NCBI GenBank assembly: GCA_958354105.1
Contig: CATWVA010000034.1
Coordinates: 1-18,212 of the forward strand
Source: an uncultured Collinsella sp.
GTDB lineage: Bacteria > Actinomycetota > Coriobacteriia > Coriobacteriales > Coriobacteriaceae
Direction of reading: 5' to 3'
DNA length: 18,212 nucleotides
This document shows, piece after piece, positions 1 to 7,146 of this stretch (positions within the stretch are counted from its first letter, which is position 1; each line of letters starts with the position of its first letter). Both the position numbers and the translations under genes were made by a program. Below the pieces are notes generated by a model, which saw only the letters and a list, made by a program, of their open reading frames with translations, did not search any database and had not been told where the DNA came from.

Positions 1-31
1 TCTCGGAAGGCACGTGCAGACCTTTCGTCAT
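1..31 (-). CDS. 5' end of an unidentified gene leaving the window
   Basis: An ATG on the minus strand at 31-29 opens a frame whose first residues read MTKGLHVPSE before the window ends. A strong purine tract (AGGAGG at 39-34, preceded by GAAAGG) lies just upstream, although AGGAGG is only 2 nt from the ATG, so the more distal GAAAGG may also contribute. Ten residues are too few to name the product. The gene is divergent from ppk1, so the non-coding region to the right serves both genes. Confidence 0.55.
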   Translation of the reverse strand, partial: MTKGLHVPSE

Positions 32-71
32 GGCCTCCTACCTTTCTTTCGGGCCTTTCGGCCGAATCTCT

Positions 72-96
72 CAGCGCCCTTCCGTAACGGGCGCTG
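72..96 (-). promoter_or_regulatory. Leader hairpin of the leftward gene
   Basis: CAGCGCCC (72-79) and GGGCGCTG (89-96) form a perfect 8-bp GC-rich stem with a 9-nt loop, about 40 nt before the start codon of the leftward gene. On the minus strand it is followed by a GNRA-capped GGCC/GGCC hairpin and then the ribosome-binding site. There is no U-run, so it looks more like a structured 5' UTR than a terminator. Confidence 0.4.
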
Positions 97-296
97 CTTG
101 CTGACAGATCTATTTATATCCAAATTCTACCCGCAATTCCACCTCGCCCCCGAACGGTCAACAAAGTGCGATGAACGGTATATCGCATGTGATTCCCCCA
201 CGATGCACTTCGGCGCTCTAAAGTACCTTTTCAAAGGTAAACGCTCTTTTTCCTATAAATTATCCCCCATCGCATCTATAAATCCATGATTCAGAT

Positions 297-326
297 TTGC
301 ATAGGTAAAACGGTTTTATGTATATA
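297..326 (+). promoter_or_regulatory. Possible ppk1 promoter
   Basis: TTGCAT (297-302) and TATATA (321-326) are separated by 18 nt inside the AT-rich part of the divergent region and point toward ppk1. If used, the ppk1 transcript would carry a leader of about 245 nt containing the inverted repeat at 421-447. A closer, weaker candidate (TTGAGA at 525-530) has no good -10. Confidence 0.35.
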
Positions 327-579
327 AATGAAGCTAGCTCACCTTTTGGACCGAATTCGATTATATTCAGCTCACCATCATTCTTATTCACGCATCCCTA
401 TCAGTTGAGTGAGAATATTGAACGCTAGCAATTGCGTCGCGAGCGTTAGTTCTATGGCCGGGCATCGTAAGAAATAGGTAAAGATACCGTTCACGCGATA
501 CGTCCGTGCCAGCGGTCAACTAAATTGAGACAATAGAATAGAGTTAGGCTATCGTCCCCTGCGGGGACTGAACGGACAG

Positions 580-3027
580 ATGCATATGCCGAGCAAAATC
601 GAAAAGAAGCAAAAGGCCGCCAAGCTGCGCAAGCCGCCGCGTGATTTTTCGTATACGCAAAACCGAGAGCTTAGCTGGCTGCGCTTTGACAACCGCGTGC
701 TTGACGAGGCCTTCGACGAGACCGTCCCGCTGTTTGAGCGCCTCAAGTTCGTGTCAATCTTCGAGTCCAACCTCGACGAGTTTCTCATGGTGCGCGTGGG
801 CGGCCTGTCCGACCTGGCAGAACTCAAAAAACAGCCCGTGGACAACAAGAGTAATATGACCGCCTCTGAACAGGTCGATGCCGTCATGGCAGAGCTGCCC
901 GGGCTCCTTACCCGCTGGGAGACCATCTTCAAGAGCATCGAAGGCAAGCTCGACGCCCTGGGCGTTCACCGCGCTCGCATCGACTCGCTTACGCCCGAGG
1001 AACGCACCTTTGTCACCCGCTACTTCCAGGCCTACGTGTCGCCGGTCATCTCGCCGTTGGTCATTGACCCGCGCCACCCCTTCCCCAACCTGCGCAACGG
1101 CGCACTCTATCTAGCTTGCGGACTGGACGGTGTCACGGACGAGGAAAGTCTGCTGGGCCTCATCGAGATTCCCGCCTCGATGAACCGCGTGGTCGAGATT
1201 CCCTCGCCCGCCGGCACCTACTCCTACATCTTGCTCGAGGACGTCATTCTTGCCTGCTTGGACAGTTGCTTTGGCTCCTATAAGCCGCTCGACCGCGCTC
1301 TGATCCGCGTCACCCGCAATGCCGATATCGACCCGGACGGCGAGGGCGTCGAGGAGGAAGAGGATTACCGCCAGCACATGAAGCGCATCCTCAAAAAGCG
1401 CTTGCGCCTGCAGCCGGTGGTGCTTGCCGTCTCCGGTTCGCTCGAGAAGGCGACGCTCAAGACCATTCGCAAAGCGCTCGAGCTTTCGCGCCGCTCGGTT
1501 TTTACCTGCGATATCCCGCTCGACCTGGGTTACGTCTTTGGCATCGAGGGCAAAATTCCCGAGCACCTGCGCAACGAGCTCCTCTTTACGCCGTTTAAGC
1601 CGCAGCCCAACCCCACCATCGACATGTCCCGCTCCATTCGCGAGCAGGTGCTACAGGGCGACAAGTTGCTCTTTTACCCCTACGAGGCCATGAATCCGTT
1701 CCTGGACCTGGTACACGAGGCCGCATACGACCCCGAGTGCATCTCGCTGCGCATCACGCTCTACCGTGTTGCCAAGCAGAGCCGCCTGTGCGAGTCGCTC
1801 ATCGACGCCGCCGAGAACGGCAAAGAGGTCACGGTGCTCATGGAGCTCCGTGCGCGCTTTGACGAGCAGAACAACATCGAGTGGGCAGAGCGTCTGGAAG
1901 AAGCGGGCTGCACCGTCATCTATGGCTCCGAGGGCTTTAAATGCCACTCAAAGATCTGCCAGCTCACCTATCGCGAGGGCATGGCGCTCACTCGACTCAC
2001 GCTTTTGGGCACCGGTAACTTTAACGAGAAGACGGCCAAGCTCTACAGCGACTTTATGCTCATGACCGCCCATCCCGGCATCGGCGAAGACGCCAACCTG
2101 TTCTTCCGCAACCTGTCGCTGGGCAACCTGCGCGGCGACTACCGTTTTTTGGGCGTGGCGCCCGTCGGCCTCAAGCCACTCATCATGCGCGGTCTGGACC
2201 GCGAGATCCAACGCGCTCTCGCCGGCGAGCCCGCCCGCGTGTTCTTTAAGCTCAACTCGCTCACCGACCGCGAGGTCATCGACAAGATCGCCGAGGCATC
2301 GTGTGCCGGTGTGCGCGTGGACATGATCATCCGCGGTATCTCGTGCCTGAAGCCCAACATTGCGGGCAAGACCGAAAACGTGCACGTACGTTCTATCGTC
2401 GGACGTTTCTTGGAGCACGCGCGCGTCTATGCCTTCGGCGTGGACTCGGACATGATCTACCTGAGTTCTGCCGACATGATGACGCGCAACACCGAGCATC
2501 GCGTAGAGATCGCCTTCCCCGTGCTCGACCCCACCTGCCGCGCGCTGGTGCACGAGTACATGGGCGTGCAGCTGCGCGACAACGTGAAGGCACGTAGCCT
2601 GACGAGCGACGGCACCTGGGTTCCCGTAGAGCGAAAAGAGGGTGAGAAGCCCTTTAACTCGCAGGAGTTCCTGTTGGAGCGCGCTTATCGCAACGCCGAG
2701 TCCGCAGCCGTGGCTTCGGAGCCCGTCGCCAAAGCAAAACCGGAATCCGCACCTGTTTTGGGCCCCAAGCCCGAGCCACAGCCGGCAGCCTCTAAGGTAC
2801 AGAAGGTCCAGGCGACCGTCATCGAACCCGACCTGGAGCCCGAGCCCGAGCCTGCACCCCAGCCTCAGCCGCAGACCGCCAAGCCCGCGCCCCAGGCAAG
2901 CGCCCGCCGCGAGAAACCCGCCGGCAAGACCAAAGCCATCGAGCTCCATCGCCCCGGTCGCGTGCGCATGGGCTTGGGCCTAATCGGCCTAGGACTCAAG
3001 ACGCTCATTACCGGCAAGACGAAATAG
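580..3027 (+). CDS. ppk1: Polyphosphate kinase 1 with a Pro/Glu-rich C-terminal tail
   Basis: This 815-residue protein reversibly transfers the ATP gamma-phosphate to polyphosphate. The N domain opens with NRELSWLRFDNRVL (28-41), and the head domain covers about 120-330. The two phospholipase-D-like catalytic domains follow. FKCHSKI holds the His expected to be autophosphorylated (H456), followed by LGTGNFNEKTAKLYSD (476-491). LEHARVYAFG holds the second active-site His (H613), and YLSSADMMTRNTEHRVEI (627-644) closes the core. The 157-residue spacing of the two His equals that of E. coli PPK1 H435/H592. The family is usually about 690-740 residues. Here residues after about 700 form a low-complexity tail with PEPEPEP and QPQPQ, ending in a Gly/Leu-rich basic stretch. 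ATG at 580 or 586 could start translation; neither has a strong ribosome-binding site. Confidence 0.97.
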   Translation: MHMPSKIEKKQKAAKLRKPPRDFSYTQNRELSWLRFDNRVLDEAFDETVPLFERLKFVSIFESNLDEFLMVRVGGLSDLAELKKQPVDNKSNMTASEQVDAVMAELPGLLTRWETIFKSIEGKLDALGVHRARIDSLTPEERTFVTRYFQAYVSPVISPLVIDPRHPFPNLRNGALYLACGLDGVTDEESLLGLIEIPASMNRVVEIPSPAGTYSYILLEDVILACLDSCFGSYKPLDRALIRVTRNADIDPDGEGVEEEEDYRQHMKRILKKRLRLQPVVLAVSGSLEKATLKTIRKALELSRRSVFTCDIPLDLGYVFGIEGKIPEHLRNELLFTPFKPQPNPTIDMSRSIREQVLQGDKLLFYPYEAMNPFLDLVHEAAYDPECISLRITLYRVAKQSRLCESLIDAAENGKEVTVLMELRARFDEQNNIEWAERLEEAGCTVIYGSEGFKCHSKICQLTYREGMALTRLTLLGTGNFNEKTAKLYSDFMLMTAHPGIGEDANLFFRNLSLGNLRGDYRFLGVAPVGLKPLIMRGLDREIQRALAGEPARVFFKLNSLTDREVIDKIAEASCAGVRVDMIIRGISCLKPNIAGKTENVHVRSIVGRFLEHARVYAFGVDSDMIYLSSADMMTRNTEHRVEIAFPVLDPTCRALVHEYMGVQLRDNVKARSLTSDGTWVPVERKEGEKPFNSQEFLLERAYRNAESAAVASEPVAKAKPESAPVLGPKPEPQPAASKVQKVQATVIEPDLEPEPEPAPQPQPQTAKPAPQASARREKPAGKTKAIELHRPGRVRMGLGLIGLGLKTLITGKTK

Positions 3028-3037
3028 ACGTTTGTAG

Positions 3038-3080
3038 AAGCGCCCCGTATTTGAGGAATGCCTCAGGTACGGGCGCTTTT
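3038..3080 (+). terminator. Rho-independent terminator after ppk1
   Basis: AAGCGCCC (3038-3045) pairs with GGGCGCTT (3071-3078). The stem continues through GTA..TGAGG/CCTCA..TAC to a short AATG loop, and TTTT follows at 3077-3080. It starts 10 nt after the ppk1 stop and separates ppk1 from the methyltransferase gene. Confidence 0.8.
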
Positions 3081-3127
3081 CCCTGCTACCATGGTTGCGG
3101 ACAACAACGCGAATGACGGGCAGGAAT

Positions 3128-4441
3128 ATGAAGCTCACCATAGAATCGATGACGTATGGCGCCGATGGTCTGGCGCATGCCGATAACGGCAAAGCCGTAT
3201 TTGTGCAGGGCGCCGTGGCGGGCGACACCGTCGAGGCCGAGATCGTGCAGGACGGCAAATCGTTTATGCGCGCCCGCGCCACCGAGATTCAGGAGCCGAG
3301 CCCCGATCGAATTCAGCCTCCCTGCCCCTTCGTGGGCATCTGCGGTGGCTGCTCGTGGGGCAGCCTCTCACGCACCGCTCAGCTTGCCGCCAAGGAGCAA
3401 AACCTGCGCTCCACGCTCGAGCGCATCGGCAAGTTCACCCCTGAGCAAGTCGACGAGCTGGTGCAGCCCATCCGCCACACCAAGGACGACTGGGGCTACC
3501 GCAATAAAATCGAGCTCGAACCGACCGTCGTCAACGGTCGCGTGCGCCTTGGCATGCACGGCGTCGATCCCAGCAAGATTGTGACCGTCGATTCGTGCCC
3601 GTTGTTCGACAAACGCTTCCCCAAGGCACTCAAATCGGTTGTCGGCGCGCTCAATTATCTGAGCGGCAGCCACGACCTGGGCTTGGAGCGCGTGGGCATT
3701 CGCGCCTCGCGTCGCACCAAGGCACTCGAGGTCGCACTCTGGACGCCCACAGGCTCTTTTCCGCGCTCGCAGGTCTCCCGCGTGCTGGCGGACGCCGCCC
3801 ACCCCACGAGCATCGTGCGCGTGATGAGCAAGGGCGAAAAGAAGGCCCGCCGCGTTTCCAAGGTGGAGATGCTCGCCGGAGAGGGCTCGTGGACCGAGAA
3901 CATCGCTGACGGCCAGATGCGCTTGTCTGCCCCGTCTTTTTTCCAGGTCAACACCAAGGGTGCCGAGATTTTGATCGACCTTGTCATGGAAGCACTCGAC
4001 CCGCAGGAAGACGAGCTTGCCGTGGACCTGTACTGTGGTGCCGGCACCTTTACCCTGCCGCTCGCCCGCCGCTGCGACTTTGTCGCCGCTGTCGAGGCCT
4101 ACGGTCCCGCCGTGCGCGACCTGCGCCGTAACCTGGAGATCAACAAGCTTGATAACGTCGACGTCATTGGCGGAGACGCGGTGCGCGAGTTCCCCGACCA
4201 GGATGCCGACGTCTTGGTGGTCGACCCGCCGCGCGCAGGCCTCGCCCCCGAGGCGATCGACCTTATCGCCAGCACGAGTGCTCGCGACGTCGCCTACGTG
4301 AGCTGCGACCCGGCCACCCTGGCGCGCGATCTTAAGCGCTTTGTCGAGGAAGGCACTTTCTCTCCCATCAAGATCACACCGGTCGACCTATTCCCGCAAA
4401 CCTTCCACTGCGAGACCGTCGTCCACCTTAGGCGCAACTAG
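3128..4441 (+). CDS. rlmD: 23S rRNA (uracil-5-)-methyltransferase, RlmD/RlmCD (TrmA) family
   Basis: This 437-residue protein is a SAM-dependent enzyme expected to make 5-methyluridine in 23S rRNA. An N-terminal TRAM domain (1-60, MKLTIESMTYGADGLAHAD) binds RNA. The 4Fe-4S cysteines are C66, C72 and C75 (CPFVGICGGC) and C157 (DSCPLF). The SAM loop is DLYCGAGTFT (300-309), followed by DPPRAGL (366-372). The nucleophile is C393 in YVSCDPATLARDLK, and the general base is E429 in HCETVV. Whether it modifies one uridine (RlmD-like) or two (RlmCD-like) cannot be read from sequence. The frame is open upstream to a TTG at 3095, but I chose ATG 3128 because the TRAM domain begins there and AGGA lies just before it. 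An ATG at 3113 is an alternative. Confidence 0.93.
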   Translation: MKLTIESMTYGADGLAHADNGKAVFVQGAVAGDTVEAEIVQDGKSFMRARATEIQEPSPDRIQPPCPFVGICGGCSWGSLSRTAQLAAKEQNLRSTLERIGKFTPEQVDELVQPIRHTKDDWGYRNKIELEPTVVNGRVRLGMHGVDPSKIVTVDSCPLFDKRFPKALKSVVGALNYLSGSHDLGLERVGIRASRRTKALEVALWTPTGSFPRSQVSRVLADAAHPTSIVRVMSKGEKKARRVSKVEMLAGEGSWTENIADGQMRLSAPSFFQVNTKGAEILIDLVMEALDPQEDELAVDLYCGAGTFTLPLARRCDFVAAVEAYGPAVRDLRRNLEINKLDNVDVIGGDAVREFPDQDADVLVVDPPRAGLAPEAIDLIASTSARDVAYVSCDPATLARDLKRFVEEGTFSPIKITPVDLFPQTFHCETVVHLRRN

Positions 4442-4483
4442 CCACTTAATCATTGCTCAGAAAAATCATTGGGAAATCGAGCG

Positions 4484-4511
4484 TGGCAAGCGGAGGTCTT
4501 CGGGGTATAAG
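4484..4511 (+). promoter_or_regulatory. Possible promoter of the DJ-1/maf pair
   Basis: TGGCAA (4484-4489) and TATAAG (4506-4511) are 16 nt apart, about 37 nt before the DJ-1 start. No terminator is visible after the methyltransferase stop at 4441, so read-through is also possible. Confidence 0.3.
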
Positions 4512-4547
4512 ACGGCTAATTGTATGCCGCCTATGAAAGGAACCCTC

Positions 4548-5090
4548 ATGCCCAGCGTTGCCGTTCTCGCCGCCGATGGCTTTGAAACTATTGAATGCTT
4601 GACCATGGTCGATGTCATGCGTCGCGGCGGCGTGCGCGCCACGCTCGTCTCGATCATGCCCACGCGTGAGGTCGTAAGCTCGCTGCAGATCCCCGTGACC
4701 TGCGATGCGCTCTTTGATGAGATCGACTTTGACGAGTACGACTGCGTCGTGCTACCCGGCGGCCTACCCGGTGCCACCAACCTGCGCGCCGATCAGCGCG
4801 TCTGCGACGTGGTCTGCGAGTTCGCCGCGACCAAGCACGTCGCCGCCATCTGCGCCGCCCCGTTTATCCTGGGCGAGCTCGACCTGCTCGAGGGGCGCCA
4901 CGCCACGTGCTTCCCTGGCTTTGAGAAAAGCTTCCCCGAAGACGCCTATACCGGCGAGAAGGTTACGCAAGACGGCAACATCATCACCGCCAGCGGCATG
5001 GCCCAGTCGCTCCCCTTTGCGCTTGAGCTGCTGCGCACGCTCGCCGGCGACAAGGCCGTCGAGAAGGTTGCCGAGGGCATTCAGCTATGA
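4548..5090 (+). CDS. DJ-1/PfpI family protein (YajL/ThiJ type)
   Basis: This is a compact 180-residue single-domain protein of the DJ-1/PfpI superfamily, whose members are linked to protein deglycase, glyoxalase III or chaperone activity under oxidative or carbonyl stress. The nucleophile elbow is AAICAAP with C102, matching DJ-1 Cys106. E16 in GFETIE lines up with DJ-1 Glu18, judged by the following VDVMRRGG (21-28). The His126 position of human DJ-1 is Phe here (CFPGF), as in YajL-like bacterial members, so a classic Cys-His pair is absent. The start at 4548 is set by AAAGGA at 4536-4541; upstream in-frame ATGs lack such a site. Its last codons overlap the maf start (ATGA), so the two are translationally coupled. 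Confidence 0.9.
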   Translation: MPSVAVLAADGFETIECLTMVDVMRRGGVRATLVSIMPTREVVSSLQIPVTCDALFDEIDFDEYDCVVLPGGLPGATNLRADQRVCDVVCEFAATKHVAAICAAPFILGELDLLEGRHATCFPGFEKSFPEDAYTGEKVTQDGNIITASGMAQSLPFALELLRTLAGDKAVEKVAEGIQL

Positions 5091-5668
5091 TTTTGGCTTC
5101 GCAATCACCGCGCCGCATCGAGTTGATGCGCGAGGCGGGCTATACCATTCGCATCATTCCTGCCGATATCGACGAAACGCCGTTTGATGGCGAGGCCCCG
5201 CTTACGCTCGTTGAACGCTTAGCACGCGCAAAAGCCGCCGCCGTTGCCGCCGAGCATGCCGAGCCCAATGAGCTGACGGTCGCGGCCAACACCATCGTCA
5301 CCTTTGACGGCAAGATTCTGGGCAAGCCGGCAACCGAGGACGAGGCGCGCACCATGCTCCGTGAGCTTTCGGGCCGCACGCACCAGGTTGCAACCGGCGT
5401 CTGCATCGTTAAGGCAGGCGATACGGCCGCCCCGCATGCCGCCGAAAGCCTATCCTTTGTCGATGTGACCGACGTGACGTTCTACGAGCTCAGCGACGAG
5501 CAGATCGAGCACTACGTCGCCTCGGGTGAGCCCATGGACAAGGCCGGCGCCTACGGCATTCAGGGCACAGGAGGACGCATGCTCGTGCACGATATTTCGG
5601 GCAACTTCTATAACGTGGTGGGCCTACCCATCGCCCGCGTCGCGCGCGCGATTCAAAAACTCTCGTAA
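5087..5668 (+). CDS. maf: Maf-family nucleoside triphosphate pyrophosphatase with an Asp-to-Asn change
   Basis: This 193-residue protein belongs to the Maf/Ham1-like 'house-cleaning' pyrophosphatases, which hydrolyse non-canonical or excess NTPs to NMP plus PPi. Family signatures are clear: LASQSPRR (3-10, R9 and R10), K49 (ARAKA), K80 (LGKP), LSGRTHQVATGV (94-105) and EPMDKAGAYGIQG (148-160, Q159). The conserved A-[AG]-D-T-[IV] segment reads AANTIV (66-71), so Asn68 replaces the Asp that is essential in studied members such as E. coli YhdE (D70). The codon is AAC. Activity may therefore be altered or lost, but the rest of the pocket is intact. The start overlaps the DJ-1 stop by 4 nt, and a terminator follows at once. 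Confidence 0.93.
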   Translation: MILASQSPRRIELMREAGYTIRIIPADIDETPFDGEAPLTLVERLARAKAAAVAAEHAEPNELTVAANTIVTFDGKILGKPATEDEARTMLRELSGRTHQVATGVCIVKAGDTAAPHAAESLSFVDVTDVTFYELSDEQIEHYVASGEPMDKAGAYGIQGTGGRMLVHDISGNFYNVVGLPIARVARAIQKLS

Positions 5669-5676
5669 TTGCATCT

Positions 5677-5708
5677 GGCGCTGGGTATCCCCCGGCGCCT
5701 ACAATTTT
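5677..5708 (+). terminator. Rho-independent terminator after maf
   Basis: A 9-bp stem (5677-5685 with 5691-5699; one T-G pair) with a 5-nt loop is followed by ACAATTTT. It lies 8 nt past the maf stop and closes the DJ-1/maf unit. Confidence 0.65.
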
Positions 5709-5769
5709 GGCGTACCGTACGGATCCCGACCGGGCACAAGGCGCGGCGGAAAACCGATAGGAGTTAAAC

Positions 5770-6771
5770 ATGGATACACTGCTCGAGACCATTGACGTCT
5801 GCGATGTCGATGGCTTTTGCTATGGCAACTATACGGACGAGGAGGCCGGCACCGGTTGCACCGTAATCGTGGCACCCGAGGGCGCCACCGGCGGCGTTGA
5901 CGTTCGCGGCGGTGCTCCAGCATCGCGCGAAACCGACCTGCTGCGACCCGAGAACACCGTCGACAAGGTCCACGCCGTCTGCCTTTCGGGCGGATCGGCC
6001 TTTGGCCTCGAGGCTGCAAGCGGCGTCGCTCGCGAGCTTGAGAGCCGCGGCATCGGCCTTCCCGTCGGCCCCACGCAGGTGCCTATTGTGTGCTCCAGCT
6101 GTATCTTCGACCTCGCCTTTGGCGATCCCACCGTTCGCCCCGACATTGAGGCGGGCATCGCCGCCGTGCGCGAGGCGCTCGACAACACCCCCACCACACT
6201 CGAGCAAGGCAATGTGGGTGCCGGCACGGGTGCCACCGTGGGCAAGCTCATGGGCCCCGCCACCTGCATGAAGGCCGGCCTAGGCACTGCCGCCGTGGCA
6301 CTCGGCCCTGTTAAGGTGGGTGCCGTGGTCTCGGTCAACGCCTGCGGCAACGTCGTCGACCCCTTCACCGGTGAATGGGTCGCTGGTATGCGCGCTGCAG
6401 CAGATAGCGACCAGATCGTCGACATGGAGCTCGCAGCCTTTGCCGCCGCCGGCTCCATGCAAATGCCGCTCGACCGCACCAACACCACCATCAGCTGCAT
6501 CGTCACCAACGTGGAACTCACTAAGGCACAAGCCACCAAGGTCTCCCAGATGGCCGCAGACGCCTACGCACACGCCATCCGTCCCACGCACACCACCAAC
6601 GACGGCGACACCATCTACACCCTCGCCAGCGGCAAACTGGGCACCCAGGCAAGCGCCGCCGTTCCCCTAGACCTGCTGGGCATGCTCGCCGTAAGGGCCC
6701 TAGAAACCGCCATCGTAAACGGAGCCAAAACCGCCAAAACATCCCACAGCATCCCCGGCGCCGCGAAGTAA
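5770..6771 (+). CDS. P1/S58 family peptidase (DmpA-like N-terminal nucleophile hydrolase)
   Basis: This 333-residue member of the peptidase S58 (DmpA/BapA/NylC) group hydrolyses N-terminal residues or amide bonds; the natural substrate is unknown. Family landmarks are GTGCTVIVAPEGA (27-39), AVCLSGGSAFGLEAASGV (69-86), GNVGAGTGATVGK (147-159), and the conserved RTNTTISCIVTN (236-247) followed by IRPTHTTNDGDT (270-281). By analogy with NylC, self-cleavage is expected between N238 and T239, leaving Thr239 as nucleophile; this is inferred from alignment. No signal peptide is seen, so it is probably cytoplasmic. AGGAG at 5759-5763, 6 nt before ATG, fixes the start. It has its own unit, with a terminator upstream and a large palindrome starting 11 nt after its stop. 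Confidence 0.9.
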   Translation: MDTLLETIDVCDVDGFCYGNYTDEEAGTGCTVIVAPEGATGGVDVRGGAPASRETDLLRPENTVDKVHAVCLSGGSAFGLEAASGVARELESRGIGLPVGPTQVPIVCSSCIFDLAFGDPTVRPDIEAGIAAVREALDNTPTTLEQGNVGAGTGATVGKLMGPATCMKAGLGTAAVALGPVKVGAVVSVNACGNVVDPFTGEWVAGMRAAADSDQIVDMELAAFAAAGSMQMPLDRTNTTISCIVTNVELTKAQATKVSQMAADAYAHAIRPTHTTNDGDTIYTLASGKLGTQASAAVPLDLLGMLAVRALETAIVNGAKTAKTSHSIPGAAK

Positions 6772-6782
6772 TCCACTCGACC

Positions 6783-6911
6783 GTCGGTCGGAGGCGGGCG
6801 GGCGTTACGTTTGCTGCTCTACAGTCCTATGCAAGACGAAGGCCACATTAAGTGGCCTTCTTTGCATGCGGAACTCGCGACAAACGTAACGCCCGCCCGC
6901 CTCCGACCGAC
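6783..6911 (+). repeat. Nested palindrome E1: 31-bp perfect arms around a conserved core
   Basis: Arms 6783-6813 and 6881-6911 are perfect reverse complements over 31 bp. They enclose 67 nt. Centred inside is a second hairpin, GAAGGCCAC (6838-6846), loop ATTAA, GTGGCCTTC (6852-6860), extended by ATGCAA (6829-6834) with TTGCAT (6862-6867). Flanking motifs are ACAGTCCT (6821-6828) and CATGCGGAACT (6865-6875); both recur in E2 (7005-7114), and shortened forms occur in E3 (10601-10727). The element starts 11 nt after the S58 peptidase stop. No U-run follows either stem. Confidence 0.9.
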
Positions 6912-6937
6912 TACCAACCAAATTCTTTTCAGCCCAG

Positions 6938-7000
6938 GCCCCTGTGTACCGCGCGTCTAAGATCTTCAAATTCAGACAGCCTGACAATTGATTCTTATAG
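6938..7000 (+). pseudogene. Mirror-image remnant of the glycosyltransferase 3' end
   Basis: AAGATCTTCAAATTC at 6959-6973 is identical, on the opposite strand, to the end of the glycosyltransferase gene (7167-7153). Collinear weaker matches extend both ways: TACCG upstream, and AGC, TGA, AAT and ATAG downstream, up to palindrome E2. In frame from 6944 the remnant reads VYRASKIFKF; the real gene ends LYRLASKIFKFN. The 15-bp match pair is centred at about 7063, within 4 nt of the centre of E2. It is best read as a decayed inverted duplication around E2. A relic of a separate homologous gene is the alternative. Confidence 0.6.
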
Positions 7001-7004
7001 CAGA

Positions 7005-7114
7005 GGCCCCTTGGCCTTTAGTTTGATACAAGTTCCGCATGAGCCGGAAAGCACTAAATGTGCTTTCCGTGCGAGCAGGACTGTTCGCAGTAGCAAACTA
7101 AAGGCCAAGGGGCC
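7005..7114 (-). repeat. Nested palindrome E2: 21-bp perfect arms around the same core, inverted
   Basis: Arms 7005-7025 and 7094-7114 are perfect reverse complements over 21 bp and enclose 68 nt. The inner hairpin has a 10-bp stem (7045-7054 with 7060-7069) and loop TAAAT. Read on minus it carries ACAGTCCT (7084-7077) and CATGCGGAACT (7041-7031), in the same order and spacing as E1. In both copies the arms end in GTTTG/CAAAC next to the core, while the rest of the arms are unrelated in sequence. It lies 32 nt past the glycosyltransferase stop in that gene's direction. Confidence 0.9.
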
Positions 7115-7146
7115 CAGTCAACCTATCAGCAGCGATTACTCAGCAG

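Larger units (their letters stand above)
32..579. other. 548-nt non-coding divergent intergenic region
   Basis: No convincing gene is present. The stretch is clearly more AT-rich than the coding DNA around it. Visible elements are: an 8-bp perfect hairpin at 72-96 in the leader of the leftward gene; a small GGCC-GAAA-GGCC hairpin on minus at 63-52; an AT-rich minus-strand -10-like TATAAA at 118-113; a 6-bp hairpin at 224-239; a plus-strand promoter-like pair at 297-326; an inverted repeat AACGCT/AGCGTT at 421-447; and a CCCC-TGC-GGGG mini-hairpin at 556-566 just before the ppk1 start. I could not match any part to a known riboswitch consensus. Confidence 0.6.
6772..7146. other. 375-nt intergenic region between convergent genes
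   Basis: This gap between the S58 peptidase and the glycosyltransferase holds no complete gene. It contains two members of a nested-palindrome family (6783-6911 and 7005-7114), listed separately. The spacer between them includes a mirror-image fragment of the glycosyltransferase 3' end (6938-7000). No classic hairpin plus U-run terminator is visible, so the palindromes may serve as terminators for both genes. Confidence 0.7.

Noticed and set aside
14..289. 91-codon plus-strand open frame at the left end
   Set aside because: No ribosome-binding site or recognisable family. It covers the leader hairpins and start of a leftward gene and lies in AT-rich, non-coding-looking DNA.
1948..2949. 333-codon minus-strand open frame inside ppk1
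   Set aside because: Antisense to a well-matched PPK1; composition (Gly/Leu/Arg-rich) is typical of a reverse-frame artefact.
3095..3127. Upstream TTG start adding 11 residues to the methyltransferase
   Set aside because: The extra residues are not part of the TRAM domain, and the TTG has no ribosome-binding site and lies just after the ppk1 terminator.
6829..6867. E1 and E2 inner hairpins as standard rho-independent terminators
   Set aside because: E1 is followed by only three T and E2 by GGCTCATG, with no U-run after the outer stems either. Termination by the long stems remains possible but not in the classic form.
6783..7114. Invertible (phase-variable) promoter flanked by inverted repeats
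   Set aside because: The enclosed segments are only 67-68 nt, nearly symmetric because of the inner hairpin, lie behind gene ends rather than before starts, and no invertase gene is in the window.
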